Shown here one piece after another: positions 8,501 through 16,531 of a stretch of DNA of 64,000 nt. This DNA comes from Oleiphilus sp. (GTDB lineage: Bacteria; Pseudomonadota; Gammaproteobacteria; Pseudomonadales; Oleiphilaceae). The translations under genes were made by a program, and so were the position numbers. Numbering within the stretch: position 1 is the first letter of the stretch; each line of letters begins with the position of its first letter. Location of the stretch: NCBI GenBank assembly GCA_006212045.1, contig PZPK01000002.1:62001-126000 (forward strand), read 5' to 3'. Under the pieces are notes generated by a model that was not told the DNA's origin, searched no databases, and saw nothing but the letters and a program-made list of their open reading frames with translations.

Positions 8501-11434
8501 GGGCAAATAAAAGTCGCGCGTACTTTCCTGGCGATAGTGCTTACCACGACGCACCACCTGATAACTGGCACCTCTTTTATCCAGCTCTTTCAATAACTGC
8601 TCACTGAGAGCGGACGCCTCGGCAAAGACAAGGTAATCCGCCTCATCTTCAGCGTTGAACTGGGTCAGGTCACGCTGACGCCAAACCAGCCTGGCAAACC
8701 AGTCGTCCATGTCTTTTTGCTTGCGGAGTTCCTCACTCTGAGCCATTCCTATCTGTTCGACAGGCGCTACCCAGTGGCGCTTTTTCTCGAAGGCGTAAGT
8801 GGGCAATGGCACCCTGAAACGATACTCACCCTGCCAGTAATCCGACCAGTCGATCGCGAGGCCGTGAGCCCACATCGCGCCTACAGTGCGTTTTGCTGCC
8901 ACAACATCTGAAATACTTTCGCTATGATGCCGCATGGCACTCAGCACCGAACTACCTGAGATCGCGTTTGCCATTGCCAGGTTAGTCAGGGTGCGACCAG
9001 GACCGATTTCCAACAAAATGCGCGGGCCCTCCTGCAGCACCGTCGCAACATTCTCGGAGAATTTGACGGTATTGCGAAGATGCTCAACCCAATAATCCGG
9101 GCTCATCGCCTGCTCATCAGTAATCCAGTTACCGGTCAGATTGGACGTAAAGGGTATGCTCGGAGAAGACAATTGAATGGAAACCAAATAGGCCCTGAAT
9201 TCGTCCAGTATGCTGTCCAGCATGCGCGAATGCGCGGCCACATTGATCCGTACAATGGTACTCTCGATATCGTCCTGCTCCAGGCGCACCTGCAGATCGC
9301 CTAGCGCTTGCTTTGGCCCCGTCACGACACACAAATCCGGTGCGTTGATCGCTGCCACGTCCAACTCGTCAGTCATATATTTCCGGGCATCATCAATCGG
9401 CATGGGAACACTGAGCATTCCGCCTTCGGGCGCGCGTTCAAACAACTGGCCTCGCAAATACACCAGATTCATAGCGTCATGCAGTGACATGACTCCCGCC
9501 AGACATGCCGCAGTATTTTCTCCCATGGAATGACCAATCAAGGCCGCAGGCCTGATACCCCATGCGAACATTTGTTTGGCCAATGCATATTCAGTGGCGA
9601 ACAGTGACGTCAGTGTGAGCGTCGGAGTTTGCAAAGCTTCCGTGGCCTGCGCACGTTCACTCTCCGGGGCGAACACAAGTGCCCGGACTTTTGACGCCAT
9701 CTGCTCGGGCAGACATGCCAAACAGGCGTCAAATGCTTCGCGGTAGACATCTTCCTGCTGATACAGATCTGCGCCCATACCCGAGTATTGCGCACCGCCA
9801 CCCGGCAGCATGAAAACCAGAGATGGCGCTTCCTCAACGTGTGCTTTTGCACTGGCTAGCGCCGTCAGGTCTGACAGTTGTTCTGCCGCGTCCTGAACAG
9901 AAGTGACCGGCAAGGCCAAGCGATGCGCAAAGTCCTTGCGTCCGACATTAAGGGTATAGGCGATGTCGGTCAGACAGGCTTCCGGTCCTGACTCCAGATA
10001 GACAGACAGTTTCTTCGCGGCCGAATTCAGAGAGGATTCCGTTTTCGCAGAAAGCGTTATCACATGCACAGAATGCCCGGAATGCTCTTCGTCGGCAGGA
10101 ACAGGCATTTCTTCCAGAATGATGTGTGCATTTGTTCCACCGACCCCCAGAGAACTGACTGCGGCTCTGCGAGGCGCTTCGCTCTGCCAGTCGCGCAACT
10201 GATGATTGACATAGAAAGGAGTACTGGCAAAGTCAATCGCCGGGTTGGGCGCGTTGTAATGCAGGGTCGGGACCAACTGCCGGTGCTGTAAACTTAAAAT
10301 GGCCTTGATCATCCCGGCAATACCCGCGGCGGTATCCAAGTGCCCGATATTGGACTTGACCGATCCCAACGCACAGTATTGCTTACGTGGATTGTCCAGC
10401 CCATATGCCTGGCTCAATGCGGTCACTTCAATCGGATCACCCATTGCCGTTCCGGTTCCGTGGCACTCGATAAAACCGACACTGGTAGGATCAATATCTG
10501 CAATTTCTATCGCCTCTCTGACAGCCGCAGCCTGGCCATCGACACTGGGCGCGAGATAACTGACCTTATCGGAGCCATCGTTATTGATCGCAGACGCCTT
10601 CATCACCGCATGAATGTGGTCACCGTCTGCCAGCGCATCTTCCAGACGTTTCAGCAATACACAACCGACACCGCTCCCGAAAACCGTGCCGCCCGATGCC
10701 TGTTCGAAAGGCCTGCAATGACCATCTTTGGAGAGTATTTCACTGTCTTTGTAGAGATAACCGCGTCGATGCGGCAGCTCTATCGTGACACCGCCTGCAA
10801 GTGCCATGTCGCACTCTCCGGCAAGCAGACTTTGCGCCGCCATGTGTGCTGCCACCAGAGAAGTGGAACAGGCCGTCTGAACATTGACACTGGGCCCTTT
10901 AAGGTTCAAGAGGTAGGATACCCGGGTACTCAGAAAATCCTTGTCATTACCAGTGTGACGCAGCAGGAAAAAACCGACCTGATCAACAAGTTCCCTGTTT
11001 GGCAGCAGGTTGTAAGGCATGTAGGCGTTGTGGCCCGACCCGGCAAAGACACCAACCGAGCCGTCGATTTCTCCCGGGACATACCCGGCATCTTCGAAAG
11101 TTTCCCACGCGCATTCGAGAAAATGCCGGTGTTGTGGATCCATAATGCGCGCTTCCTGCGGGTTGAAGCCAAAGAAACCCGCATCAAAACACTCCATCTG
11201 CTTGAGAAACATCCCCGCTTTGACATAGTTCGGATCTTCCAGCTCACGCTCCGATACACCGCCCTCTCTGAGTTCCTCATCACTCAGCAGGGTCAAGGCC
11301 TCTTTTCCCTGCTTCAGGTTGTTCCAGAATTGCCGGGTATTGCTTGCGCCCGGAAATCGGCAGGCCATGCCCACGATGGCAATTGCATTGCCATCCATCT
11401 CCGATTCCATTGCATCCAAATCCGTGTCGGACAT
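5582..11434 (-). CDS. Type I polyketide synthase, KS-AT-KR-DH-(A remnant)-ACP
   Basis: About 1950 residues from the ATG at 11434, which has AAGGTGA just upstream; a GTG at 11455 is also in frame. Residue numbers are from the ATG. Ketosynthase, about 15-445: Cys in TACSTS at 189 and two His (ECHGTGT 325, SNIGHLD 365). Acyltransferase, about 535-850: GHSMGE with Ser 636; the specificity position reads VAAH, neither the classic malonyl nor methylmalonyl form. Ketoreductase, about 905-1335: SGGLGGIG, then Ser 1296, Tyr 1309, Asn 1313. Dehydratase, about 1355-1640: EEHKTQDGFHLVPG (His 1391) and HPALLD (Asp 1554). About 1735-1820 resembles the C-terminal lobe of an adenylation domain, but the lysine of NGKxDR is replaced (RDGNLDR). 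ACP: FDIGGHSLL with Ser 1863. KR precedes DH, the reverse of ordinary modular PKSs and reminiscent of enediyne/PUFA-type enzymes. There is no thioesterase domain; the hydrolases at 18.8-20.5 kb may release the product. Confidence 0.93.
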   Translation of the reverse strand: MSDTDLDAMESEMDGNAIAIVGMACRFPGASNTRQFWNNLKQGKEALTLLSDEELREGGVSERELEDPNYVKAGMFLKQMECFDAGFFGFNPQEARIMDPQHRHFLECAWETFEDAGYVPGEIDGSVGVFAGSGHNAYMPYNLLPNRELVDQVGFFLLRHTGNDKDFLSTRVSYLLNLKGPSVNVQTACSTSLVAAHMAAQSLLAGECDMALAGGVTIELPHRRGYLYKDSEILSKDGHCRPFEQASGGTVFGSGVGCVLLKRLEDALADGDHIHAVMKASAINNDGSDKVSYLAPSVDGQAAAVREAIEIADIDPTSVGFIECHGTGTAMGDPIEVTALSQAYGLDNPRKQYCALGSVKSNIGHLDTAAGIAGMIKAILSLQHRQLVPTLHYNAPNPAIDFASTPFYVNHQLRDWQSEAPRRAAVSSLGVGGTNAHIILEEMPVPADEEHSGHSVHVITLSAKTESSLNSAAKKLSVYLESGPEACLTDIAYTLNVGRKDFAHRLALPVTSVQDAAEQLSDLTALASAKAHVEEAPSLVFMLPGGGAQYSGMGADLYQQEDVYREAFDACLACLPEQMASKVRALVFAPESERAQATEALQTPTLTLTSLFATEYALAKQMFAWGIRPAALIGHSMGENTAACLAGVMSLHDAMNLVYLRGQLFERAPEGGMLSVPMPIDDARKYMTDELDVAAINAPDLCVVTGPKQALGDLQVRLEQDDIESTIVRINVAAHSRMLDSILDEFRAYLVSIQLSSPSIPFTSNLTGNWITDEQAMSPDYWVEHLRNTVKFSENVATVLQEGPRILLEIGPGRTLTNLAMANAISGSSVLSAMRHHSESISDVVAAKRTVGAMWAHGLAIDWSDYWQGEYRFRVPLPTYAFEKKRHWVAPVEQIGMAQSEELRKQKDMDDWFARLVWRQRDLTQFNAEDEADYLVFAEASALSEQLLKELDKRGASYQVVRRGKHYRQESTRDFYLPCDDERAFFDFSEQALDNSDRRLKLIYLWTLAGTNTANTKDLSDTAFWGLFYVLKMLAELDRAVELCVVTDQLASLSGESIVPEASLALGPVLVAERELPHVSTRIVDMRWQSGAAQRCAGQLLKELAYETEHSQVAYRGRHRWVRDIDSVSLKERRSNTDWLADSRVALISGGLGGIGLNIAQLLCQKGAEKIILLSRSELPEPGGWGRLLEQLPETDAMHTRLSALKKLQESATEVVLVSADVTDTEGMSLALAKAGVALESVNMVVHAAGIMDDKLLIEKTAEEAARVLRVKVEGAKALDQLFADTGLERFVVFSSVASYLGLPGQIDYTAANAFLDAFVAERSERRSGKSIAVNWSAWKEVGMAANMGHESTGGLPVEHSILDRTRGHGEGGRLYSVLLHGQQDWLVEEHKTQDGFHLVPGTGFVELIRSACAHFLSGDARHLPMAINQLTFNSAFEVPSEGARQLNIALENTASGLAVSVYAEDEEMPLVTADVVALEAQEASADIPGLKERCQVPQALEEGYMDRSFMAFGPRWGCIESIFAGQSEALVSCRLAEQYVSDFEQCILHPALLDMATGCGQFLDQDFVKGRDFYVPVSYESIRIMGAMPSSFLSHVQLLPAAQKDQLQFDITLMREDGEVFMRVGTFTMQKLAQGFATTLPEHGNHQSEEMGLTPEQERLAEILREAILPQEGIEAFDRVMSVLDDETQFVIASIDTALWQRKLLAQFGGETDVAIVESEDPEHDADADPDIPKVEAALVAAKGVEKAAVRSFLDDDEERRIIAYYLPDDWERVTVTELRNEISTKLPAELQPQQFVELAEWPLGRDGNLDRSELLDPFAPVDNYIAPRTPTEKRLEKIWQGVLGVPKVSLNENFFDIGGHSLLSIRVIVKVKKEFGVRLDQAKMVLLTLEQMAKDIDDQVGTKGTASPATEKEKAEKNRDAVTVSTEAETGKPARKKLFQSLFKKGKD

Positions 11435-11481
11435 ATTACTCACCTTGTTCTCCACTTCTTATCCTGTTCGCTGGAAACGCC

Positions 11482-14400
11482 CTAGCGTCGGCGCCTTCGA
11501 TTCATTGCCGCCTTGCGCGCGGCCACGCGAGAACTGACCACTTCATGACTCTTCTCTTCGGTATCTTCGGCTGAAATATAATTTGCCAGCGCCTCAACCG
11601 TGGTATAGCGGAAAAGATCGGTCATCTGTACAGGTCTGGCTATCTCTTTATGCTCTCGCAGCTCCTTCAATACCTGAATCACAAGCAATGAATGGCCGCC
11701 GATATCGAAAAAATTGTCTTTCCGGCCGACTTCCGTAATGCCCAGCGCTTTTTTCCAAATCCCTGCCACCAGGGTTTCCGAGTCGCTTTTTGGCAACTCA
11801 AAGTCATCACTACTCTGATGCTTTTGCTGTATCGGTTCCGGCAATGCATTACGGTCCAGCTTCCCATTGGGAGTGAGCGGCATGGACGTCAGCTCTACGA
11901 AATTGGCCGGCACCATGAAATCAGGCAAACAGGCCAACAAATGTGATTTGAGTTCAGCCTGATCTATATGCTGCTCGAAATCAGGGCACAGGTAGGCTAC
12001 CAGCCGCTTATCCCCAGTCTTATCCTCTCGCAGAATCACCGCGCACTCTCTTACCCCGGCATACTCCAGAATGCGGGCCTCTATTTCTCCCAGCTCGATA
12101 CGGTATCCTCGAATCTTGACCTGATGATCGATTCGCCCCAGACAGATTAACTGTCCATCGGGTTGATACCTGGCAAGATCTCCGGTGCGATATATGCGTT
12201 GCGCGGCGCTATCCGGCGCTAATCGCCAATCATCGACAAATCGTTCCTGTGTCAGTTCAGGACGCTGATGATACCCTCTAACCACACCGTCTCCGGCAAT
12301 CACCAGCTCTCCCGGGATGCCCGCGGGCAGGACGTTCAGGTGCTGATCCACAATGTACAGCCGGGTATTGGCAATTGGTCGGCCAATAGAAATTTCCTGC
12401 TCAGCGTCGATATCACAGGTTGAAGACCATATCGTGGTTTCTGTTGGGCCATACATATTGGTCAGGCGGCCGCCGATGGACGATACCAGGCTCTTGGCCA
12501 ACGCTGGCGTCAAGGCTTCACCGCCAACCATCATATGCTGAATCTTTTGCAGGCTTGCACGGCTTTCAGGGTCCGACACCAGCATCGTTGCCATGGAAGG
12601 CGTACATTGGAAATGCGTCACCTGGTGCTGTTCTATCAATGATTGAATGGTATATCGCCCACCCTGCCTAACTGATACAGACACACTTTCCTGGACGGCG
12701 GGGCGTGCCAGTCCAGCGGATTTTTGCTTCAATTCGTTCAGGTAGGGCAAATGCTGCAATACATCCCGGGTATCGATACCAAAATCGATCAGACAGGCAA
12801 TTTCGTCAACTCCTGTTGCCAAACATTGCGAAACAGTTTCCAGCGCCGAATCAGGCGTACCAAACAAGCCGCTGCTATGAAAATAACGCTGGAAGGCAAA
12901 CTCCAGCAGTTCGTCCATATCTTCATCCGAAATTGTCTCAAAGAACTCATCGAGCGATTTGCCCGTTTCATCAGACATTTTTTTGAAGGTCGGGAAGTTC
13001 CACGCAGCGCCCTTGACCAGGAACATCGCACTTTTGAGGTAAGCCTTCATTGGCCCGCGCACCAGTGACTCCACCTGCGCCATATTCTCGCCAATGAGTG
13101 TATGCAGCATGAGCGTAATTGTCCCCTGCCCGGCATGGCCAGCGGATTTCCATGCCGAACGATAAGCCTCGACTTTTTCCTTCACTTCAGCAAAGGTCTG
13201 ACCCAGAAGGTGAGTCAGTATATTGGCTCCGGCCTCCCCGGCCCTTCTGAAAGTGTCCACATTGCCCGCCGTGGTGACCCAGTAAGGCAGTTCCTTTTGG
13301 ATCGGACGGGGCAAGGTTCGCACTTCAACTTCCCCCTCGGGACCGGGAAAACTGACTTTCTCACCACGCCATAACCGCCTCACCTGATCAAGTGATTCAA
13401 ACATGATATTTTTGGCATCGGCATAATTTTCCGGCTTGATGGCAAAATCCGGTGGCGCCCACCCTGATGCCACTGCAATGCCCACGCGTCCGTTGGACAG
13501 GTTGTCCACCACAGCCCAATCTTCGGCGACGCGAATCGGACTGTGCAAAGGCACGACGCAGCTCCCCGCGCGCAGCTCAACATGGCTGGTGATGCTTGCC
13601 AGCGCGGCGCAGGTAACGGCTGGATTGGGGAACAAACCGCCAAAGGAAGCGAAATGTCGCTCTGGGTTCCAGACCGCTTTGAATCCGTGTGTGTCGGCAA
13701 ACTTCGCACCATCCAGCAAGAGGCGGTACTTGTCCGCCTGATGATGGCTTTCTTCATCTGCAACGTTCCAGTAGAACAGGCTGAAATCAATCCCCGCTGC
13801 CCCAGAAGGGCCTGCCGCCTCGTCGTGCTGCGCCAGTGCGCTTTGCTCACTGTAAATGACCACTTTGAATCCACGCGCCAGAGTCCAGAATATTTCCAGC
13901 ACAGAAATATCAAAGGAAATACTGGTGACAGCCAACCAGACACCCGGCGTTGTGCCGATGCACTGATCCATACCCGCAAAGAAATTGACGACATTCCGGT
14001 GTTCAACCATCACGCCCTTTGGCTTGCCGGTAGATCCGGAGGTATAGATCAGGTAAGCCAGATTGTCGGAGCCAAGCGCCAGATCCGGATTCTCTGTCGC
14101 GAACGAAGCCAGATTTTCATCAAGTTCATCGAGCACGACAACCTGCGTCTGAACGTCCTGCCATTTTTGCTGATGACGGGTTTCACTCAACAGCAAAGAC
14201 ACAGACGAATCATCGACCATGTACTTCAGGCGCTCCGCCGGATAGACCGGATCCAAGGGCACGTAAGCACAGCCGGCTTTATGAATGGCCACCAGAGCGA
14301 CGATCAAATCCATGGAACGATCCAGCATAACGCCCACCAATTGTCCGGGACTGACACCTTTTCCGGCAATCAGCCGGGCCAATTGATTGGCTCTGGCATT

Positions 14401-16206
14401 GAGCGTTTGATAATCCATTTCCGCATCTTCGAACGCCAAGGCCGGTTGTGCAGGTGTTAATTGCGCCTGACGTTCAATCAGCTGATGCACACACAGCGTG
14501 CGGTCGTATTCTTGCTCACTGGTATTCCATTCCCCAAACGCGTCCAGATCCGCCGGGGAAACAACCTGGATACTGGCGAGGCTGTTGCCCGGTTGGGCCA
14601 TCACCTGTGTGGCGATCACGTTCAATAGGGCACACAAATGCTCGATCATCGGTTCACTGAGACTTTCTTCACAGTAGTGAATCACACCTGTCTCTGCTTC
14701 TTCGGAAACACATAGATAAAGGTCCGACACCTGATCAGACACAATCTCCTCAAGCTTCATACTGCCTGATAAGTCCAGCTTGACCGGAAAACGACCGATC
14801 TCTGCGTGGTTTTCAAGCGCCGGTTGACGCGCCCGGATATCCGAGGCCAGCCCGGCCATCTTTCGAAAACGGGCCAGAGCGGCCACTGTCGCATCAAAGA
14901 AATGCTCAAATGTCTGCATCTCGTCGACAACCACAGCAAGAGGTAAATACCGTTCAAAATACGGAGCAAATGCGTCAGGGACCCTTTGATCAACAGCGAG
15001 GGTAAAGGTGTTTTTACAATTGAGGCGCGCCAGAAGTACCGAAAATACCGAAAGCAGAAAAGCTGCGCTGTTTTTACGATACAAAGGGTGGCCCAACACA
15101 TTGGCCGGTAGATGAAGCTCTCGGCTTCGCCAACCGTTATGACTGTTCCCCGTCTCTGCGGCTGAGCGGGAAGCTTGGGGTATCTGCACAGGCTCAGCGT
15201 TTAGTAGATCATCGACCCATTCCTCTTCGTAGCGACAAACAGACTCAAGGTATTCGCCGAGATTTTTCCCGAAGTCGGCATCAAAAACAGACAAACGGCC
15301 TATTTGCGCTTCGCCCTTAGAATTCATAAGCTGCTTGAGGCAGTCAACCTTCTCGCCGTTTACCCGTCGTATTCCGGACAATTCCACGACACCATCGGCA
15401 CAGGCGACGCGCACGTATTCAGATGCAATTTCAAGGAGCTCTCCGGGCGAATGGTCCCCACCACGAAGGTGGATCATTGCATGACTGACCAGTAGCACCT
15501 GCCCTTCCCATACAAACTTCGGACAAACCATCGGGTTAGGATAGTTACCGTAATCCAGGGCTCGCACCAAACACTCAATCTGATCTAACCCGGAATGCCA
15601 GTCAATCAAACCCGCCGCACCCGGACGCTTCGAAAGACCGAAATAGCTGCGCTGTGAATGCGCCTGTGAGACCGGCTCTATTTGCCCGGCTAATAAGCCA
15701 TCAAGCAGCCGTGCGAAAGACTCTTGGCCGGCCTGGTAGCATTTTGCGTTCAGTGAAAGTGCTGTTTCACCCGGAATGATGGGGAACTTCTGCTGCTCCA
15801 GTATGCGGCCTTTATCTACCTCTGCCGCCATCTCATGCCAGGTCACGCCATGCTCCGTCTCCTGATTGAGAATCGCCCAGACCGGTGCATTCAGCCCCGC
15901 ATATTGGGGAAGTGGGCCATCATGGAAATTGATTGCGGTCTTGCCTAAAGAAATCACCCAGTCCGGTAGAACCTTCAGGTTTGTAATACTAAACAGGTAA
16001 TCCAGAGACGCTGGCCCAAATTCACTTTGAAGGGATTGGTAATCGGACAATACAGCGATGTTCTTTTGCGCACACCAGTTTTTGATGACCGGATTTTTGG
16101 TCACAATGGCCTGCAACTCGACATCCCGTTCGAGCAACAGCTCTCCGCATTGAACCAGCAATGACTCTTCGCCCAAAACGATTGCGCGACACTTACTTCC
16201 TTTCAC
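11482..16206 (-). CDS. NRPS: formyltransferase, half condensation domain, adenylation domain split by flavin monooxygenase, PCP
   Basis: About 1574 residues. I chose the GTG at 16206 because GGGAG lies 7 bases upstream and VKGSKCRAIVLG then begins the formyltransferase fold. Formyltransferase, about 1-290: catalytic Asn 93 and His 95 (NFHDGPLP) and Asp 131 (VDKGRIL). About 360-558 resembles the second half of a condensation domain; the HHxxxDG half is absent. Adenylation: YTSGSTGKPKG at about 721, FDIS at 765, NMYGPTETT at 1250, NGKLDR with Lys 1449. Between FDIS (A4) and NMYGPTE (A5) sits a luciferase-like FMN monooxygenase of the MupA/Atu3671 type, about 806-1168 (NPERHFASFGG, ASGWAPPDF). 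The hand-aligned specificity code is D-I-L-Q-M-G-M-I-W-K, close to the glycine code. PCP: FDIGGHSLL, Ser 1506. The PKS follows after 47 bases, so it is probably the next module. Arg-rich C-terminus of unknown meaning. Confidence 0.92.
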   Translation of the reverse strand: MKGSKCRAIVLGEESLLVQCGELLLERDVELQAIVTKNPVIKNWCAQKNIAVLSDYQSLQSEFGPASLDYLFSITNLKVLPDWVISLGKTAINFHDGPLPQYAGLNAPVWAILNQETEHGVTWHEMAAEVDKGRILEQQKFPIIPGETALSLNAKCYQAGQESFARLLDGLLAGQIEPVSQAHSQRSYFGLSKRPGAAGLIDWHSGLDQIECLVRALDYGNYPNPMVCPKFVWEGQVLLVSHAMIHLRGGDHSPGELLEIASEYVRVACADGVVELSGIRRVNGEKVDCLKQLMNSKGEAQIGRLSVFDADFGKNLGEYLESVCRYEEEWVDDLLNAEPVQIPQASRSAAETGNSHNGWRSRELHLPANVLGHPLYRKNSAAFLLSVFSVLLARLNCKNTFTLAVDQRVPDAFAPYFERYLPLAVVVDEMQTFEHFFDATVAALARFRKMAGLASDIRARQPALENHAEIGRFPVKLDLSGSMKLEEIVSDQVSDLYLCVSEEAETGVIHYCEESLSEPMIEHLCALLNVIATQVMAQPGNSLASIQVVSPADLDAFGEWNTSEQEYDRTLCVHQLIERQAQLTPAQPALAFEDAEMDYQTLNARANQLARLIAGKGVSPGQLVGVMLDRSMDLIVALVAIHKAGCAYVPLDPVYPAERLKYMVDDSSVSLLLSETRHQQKWQDVQTQVVVLDELDENLASFATENPDLALGSDNLAYLIYTSGSTGKPKGVMVEHRNVVNFFAGMDQCIGTTPGVWLAVTSISFDISVLEIFWTLARGFKVVIYSEQSALAQHDEAAGPSGAAGIDFSLFYWNVADEESHHQADKYRLLLDGAKFADTHGFKAVWNPERHFASFGGLFPNPAVTCAALASITSHVELRAGSCVVPLHSPIRVAEDWAVVDNLSNGRVGIAVASGWAPPDFAIKPENYADAKNIMFESLDQVRRLWRGEKVSFPGPEGEVEVRTLPRPIQKELPYWVTTAGNVDTFRRAGEAGANILTHLLGQTFAEVKEKVEAYRSAWKSAGHAGQGTITLMLHTLIGENMAQVESLVRGPMKAYLKSAMFLVKGAAWNFPTFKKMSDETGKSLDEFFETISDEDMDELLEFAFQRYFHSSGLFGTPDSALETVSQCLATGVDEIACLIDFGIDTRDVLQHLPYLNELKQKSAGLARPAVQESVSVSVRQGGRYTIQSLIEQHQVTHFQCTPSMATMLVSDPESRASLQKIQHMMVGGEALTPALAKSLVSSIGGRLTNMYGPTETTIWSSTCDIDAEQEISIGRPIANTRLYIVDQHLNVLPAGIPGELVIAGDGVVRGYHQRPELTQERFVDDWRLAPDSAAQRIYRTGDLARYQPDGQLICLGRIDHQVKIRGYRIELGEIEARILEYAGVRECAVILREDKTGDKRLVAYLCPDFEQHIDQAELKSHLLACLPDFMVPANFVELTSMPLTPNGKLDRNALPEPIQQKHQSSDDFELPKSDSETLVAGIWKKALGITEVGRKDNFFDIGGHSLLVIQVLKELREHKEIARPVQMTDLFRYTTVEALANYISAEDTEEKSHEVVSSRVAARKAAMNRRRRR

Positions 16207-16294
16207 CAGCGAACTCCCTGAAATAAACCGGATTATCCAAAAACTCCGTAGAATGCACCAAAACGACGACACACCTAGTATGAATGACTAACAT

Positions 16295-16307
16295 TGAGCT
16301 TAGCTCA
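16295..16307. promoter_or_regulatory. 13-bp perfect dyad in the NRPS / molybdo-hydroxylase divergent region
   Basis: The 325 bases between the NRPS start (16206) and the plus-strand hydroxylase gene (16532) hold no gene. They contain the palindrome TGAGCT-T-AGCTCA at 16295-16307 and a second short dyad CCAC-GT-GTGG at 16314-16323. Their position about 90-120 bases upstream of the NRPS start fits operators shared by divergent promoters, but no regulator can be assigned. Chance occurrence is possible. Confidence 0.35.
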
Positions 16308-16424
16308 GTGAATCCACGTGTGGGTGTGCTCTTTCACAATGCGCACAAATTACTGTTTATTATTACAAAAGTTATCATTGTGCAGAGGCGATATGCTGTC
16401 GTTCACGATGCTAAAACACAGCGG

Positions 16425-16453
16425 TTTGGCTGCCTGTCTGCTTCGCTTATAAT
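16425..16453 (+). promoter_or_regulatory. Candidate sigma-70-type promoter for the molybdo-hydroxylase gene
   Basis: A perfect TATAAT lies at 16448-16453 with TTTGGC at 16425-16430, a 17-base spacer and a weak -35 match. Transcription would start near 16460, about 70 bases before the ATG at 16532. This also argues against using the in-frame ATG at 16454 as the translation start. Confidence 0.45.
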
Positions 16454-16531
16454 ATGGCATTCGCCAATTACTGTATATCCTTGGCAACATCACTCAGACC
16501 GCTTGCACCCGTTCAACAGGATGAACGTTTA

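Noticed and set aside
10340-11485. A 381-codon open frame on the plus strand opposite the PKS start
   Set aside because: It lies opposite a ketosynthase domain with all catalytic residues, has no recognisable domain and is a reading-frame shadow.
13543-14460. A 305-codon plus-strand frame opposite the NRPS
   Set aside because: It lies opposite the monooxygenase/adenylation junction, whose motifs are intact on the minus strand; no domain is recognisable in the antisense frame.
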